From Thermoplasmata archaeon (GTDB lineage: Archaea; Thermoplasmatota; Thermoplasmata; UBA184), in contig DAHVAA010000079.1 of assembly GCA_027314845.1 (NCBI GenBank), forward strand, positions 1-7,111: 7,111 bases of DNA, in the 5' to 3' direction. Position numbers and translations under genes: made by a program. The notes beneath the pieces were generated by a model, which was not told the DNA's origin, did no database searches, and saw nothing but the letters and a program-made list of their open reading frames with translations. This document shows, one piece after another, positions 5,745-7,111 of the stretch (position 1 is its first letter; each line of letters starts with the position of its first letter).

Positions 5745-6707
5745 CTAGCGCAGGCGACGGGCCGGGGGCCGGGGTCGTAGCAGGAGCTCGAGGATCGCCT
5801 TCTGAGCGTGGAGCCGGTTCTCGGCCTGATCCCACGCGGCCGACCTCGGGCCGTCCAGGACCGAGTCGGTGATCTCCTGCCCACGGTGGGCCGGGAGGTC
5901 GTGGAGGACGAACGCCGTCGACCGAGTGAGCGCGAGCAGTGCGTCGTTGACCTGGAAGTCCGCGAACGCCGCCTCGCGCGCCGCCGCCTCGGCCTCGTCG
6001 CCCATCGACACCCAGACGTCGGTATAGAGCGCGTCGGCGTCGCGCGCGGCGTCCCTCGGATCCCGAGTGATCGCGAGCTTCGCCCCGGACCGACGGGCCA
6101 GCGCGTGCGCGGCGTCGAGCACGTCGGGGCGAGGGTCGTAGCCGACCGGGACCGCGGCCGTCAGGTCGAGCCCGACCGCCGCAGCCCCGAGAAGCAACGA
6201 GTGCAACACGTTGTTCCCGTCACCCACCCACGCGAGTCGGTGGCCCCGGAAACGGCCCTTCCACCGCTCGTGCATCGTCAAAAGGTCCGCGACGATCTGG
6301 CAGGGGTGCTCGAGGTCGTCGAGGGCGTTGATGACCGGTACCGTCGCCCATCGAGCCAACTCGACCATGTCGGTGTGCCGGTAGGCTCGGTAGCAGACCG
6401 CATCCACGAACCTCGATAGGACCCGAGCCGTGTCGGCGATCGTCTCCCCCCGGCCCAGCTGCAGGTCCTTCGTCGACAGGTACAGAGCATGCCCGCCGAG
6501 GTCGTTCATCGCGACCTCGAACGAGGTTCGCGTTCGGGTCGAGGGCTTCTCAAAGATCATCGCGAGCTGACGGCCCCGAAGGGTGGGGGAGAGCACGCGC
6601 CGCCGTCGATCCGCCTTGAGCCGGCTCGCCCGGACGAGCAGGCCCGGGAGGTCTCGGGTGATGTCGGCGATGGAGAGGAGGTCCCGCTTGCGAGCGGCGG
6701 CGGTCAT
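5745..6707 (-). CDS. argF: Ornithine carbamoyltransferase
   Basis: This 320-residue enzyme of arginine biosynthesis joins carbamoyl phosphate and L-ornithine to give citrulline and phosphate. The carbamoyl-phosphate site STRTRTS (56-62) and HPCQ (134-137) are intact, as are LGRGE (84-88) and the DGNN turn (163-166) opening the ornithine domain. The ornithine-binding DVWVSMG motif (230-236) separates it from aspartate carbamoyltransferase. The C-terminal ENRLHAQKA helix is present. The usual HCLP motif reads HDLP (269-272), so the conserved Cys is Asp; neighbouring residues PAHRGQEITD are normal. ATG at 6707 is chosen over an in-frame TTG nine codons upstream. Neither has a Shine-Dalgarno, and a T-rich element about 28 bases before the ATG (6738-6731) fits a leaderless transcript. 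No other arginine genes are visible in the window. Confidence 0.94.
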   Translation of the reverse strand: MTAAARKRDLLSIADITRDLPGLLVRASRLKADRRRRVLSPTLRGRQLAMIFEKPSTRTRTSFEVAMNDLGGHALYLSTKDLQLGRGETIADTARVLSRFVDAVCYRAYRHTDMVELARWATVPVINALDDLEHPCQIVADLLTMHERWKGRFRGHRLAWVGDGNNVLHSLLLGAAAVGLDLTAAVPVGYDPRPDVLDAAHALARRSGAKLAITRDPRDAARDADALYTDVWVSMGDEAEAAAREAAFADFQVNDALLALTRSTAFVLHDLPAHRGQEITDSVLDGPRSAAWDQAENRLHAQKAILELLLRPRPPARRLR

Positions 6708-6815
6708 GGTTCGACGTACGCGAGCATGGCGCAAAACAGTTCCGTCGGGCGCCGGCGGATCGGACGCATGCGCACGTTATGAACCGGACCCGGTTGGGGA
6801 GCGAGAGGGCTTCGC
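6708..6815. promoter_or_regulatory. Divergent promoter region between argF and the thiolase
   Basis: This 108-base spacer holds weak candidate promoters for both sides. On the minus strand TGTTTTGC (6738-6731) lies about 28 bases before the argF ATG. On the plus strand GTTATGAA (6776-6783) lies about 37 bases before the thiolase GTG, which would give a leader of roughly ten bases containing GAGGG (6805-6809). Both TATA matches are poor. Nothing else, such as a tRNA or small ORF with a ribosome site, is evident. Confidence 0.35.
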
Positions 6816-7111
6816 GTGCCGGCACGAGCTACACGGAAGAAGAGCCCGAAGAGCGCCCGCCCCGTCCGTCGACCGACCCCCGGGTCGCGGGGCCGTCGGG
6901 TCTACATGGTGACGGGGGGACTCACGAAGTTCGCGAAGGCGCATCCCGCGATGGACTTCCGGTTGATGGTCAAGCGGGCCTACGACTACGCGCTCAAGGG
7001 GATCCCGAACCTGACGGCCGACCGCATCGACGGGAGCCGGATCTCATACTTCTCCGACCATTTCTCTCGTCAGCTCAAGGCCGCGAGCATGGTCCAGGAC
7101 TACCTCGGGCT
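6816..7111 (+). CDS. Thiolase (acetyl-CoA C-acetyltransferase family), N-terminal part
   Basis: 98 codons are visible before the window ends. From residue 29 the protein reads RVYMVTGGLTKFAKAHPAM, the first strand and turn of archaeal thiolases related to the SCP2-type family, followed by DFRLMVKRAYDYALKG and RIDGSRISYFSDHF (69-82). Archaeal members condense two acetyl-CoA to acetoacetyl-CoA for the mevalonate route to isoprenoid lipids, often beside HMG-CoA synthase and a DUF35/OB-fold partner; neither is in view. The catalytic Cys region lies beyond the edge. GTG at 6816 is favoured, with GAGGG six bases upstream and a stop at 6780-6782 closing the frame. An ATG at 6906 is possible but would trim the first strand. 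With GTG there is a basic, Pro-rich 28-residue extension, unusual for the family. Confidence 0.8.
   Translation, partial: MPARATRKKSPKSARPVRRPTPGSRGRRVYMVTGGLTKFAKAHPAMDFRLMVKRAYDYALKGIPNLTADRIDGSRISYFSDHFSRQLKAASMVQDYLG

Noticed and set aside
5719..5835. Longer N terminus for the small membrane protein
   Set aside because: It would overlap argF by about 90 bases and adds only Pro/Ala/Gly-rich sequence; the ATG at 5718 leaves a clean 26-base gap.
4496..5884. A 462-codon minus-strand frame across the thioesterase, MBF1 and argF end
   Set aside because: It overlaps three better-supported genes and consists of Arg/Pro/Ser-rich low-complexity sequence typical of a shadow frame.
6708..6734. TTG start nine codons upstream for argF
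   Set aside because: TTG is a poor start, the added residues are not family-like, and no Shine-Dalgarno supports it over the ATG at 6707.
1..7111. CRISPR arrays, tRNA or rRNA genes, insertion sequences, toxin-antitoxin or defence genes
   Set aside because: No spaced direct repeats, cloverleaf-capable non-coding stretch, terminal repeats or such protein motifs were seen; the longest spacer is about 139 bases.

Overview
This window looks like a compact, GC-rich archaeal chromosome segment. The archaeal assignment rests on an archaeal/eukaryotic-type elongation factor 1-alpha, an archaeal-type uS10 next to it, an MBF1-type zinc-ribbon/HTH factor, an archaeal-style thiolase start and TATA-like promoter elements. 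A GC-rich Euryarchaeota or Thermoplasmatota lineage is my best guess, made from the overall feel of the EF1A and S10 sequences. That placement is inference, because no tree could be run.

Layout: (1) A tight minus-strand cluster covers positions 3074 to 1 and is read EF1A, uS10, phosphatidylserine-decarboxylase-family protein, CDP-alcohol phosphatidyltransferase, then the first 17 codons of another gene. The last three junctions are a 4-nt gap, a 4-nt GTGA overlap and a 4-nt ATGA overlap, so this is probably one transcription unit. It joins core translation genes to synthesis of serine/ethanolamine head groups on membrane lipids. (2) A methyltransferase runs divergently from EF1A (3179-3793, +). 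(3) A convergent VOC/glyoxalase-fold protein follows (3815-4216, -). (4) A divergent plus-strand pair comes next: a hotdog acyl-CoA thioesterase and MBF1 (4356-5320). (5) A convergent minus-strand pair follows: ornithine carbamoyltransferase and, behind it, a small two-helix membrane protein (6707-5329). (6) A divergent thiolase runs off the right edge (6816-7111, +).

The gene content is mostly housekeeping: translation, lipid head groups, arginine biosynthesis and acyl-CoA chemistry. I see no CRISPR array, tRNA, rRNA, transposon or recognisable defence system, and no stretch over about 140 bases lacks a gene. The less ordinary signals are short. The EF1A/methyltransferase spacer has a perfectly palindromic TATA box. 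A hairpin encloses the methyltransferase ribosome-binding site. An inverted repeat at a convergent junction contains both genes' stop codons in its arms. A palindromic AT-rich site lies before the thioesterase. The ornithine carbamoyltransferase has Asp where the family normally has Cys in its HCLP motif. I do not see convincing evidence of a novel multi-gene system here.
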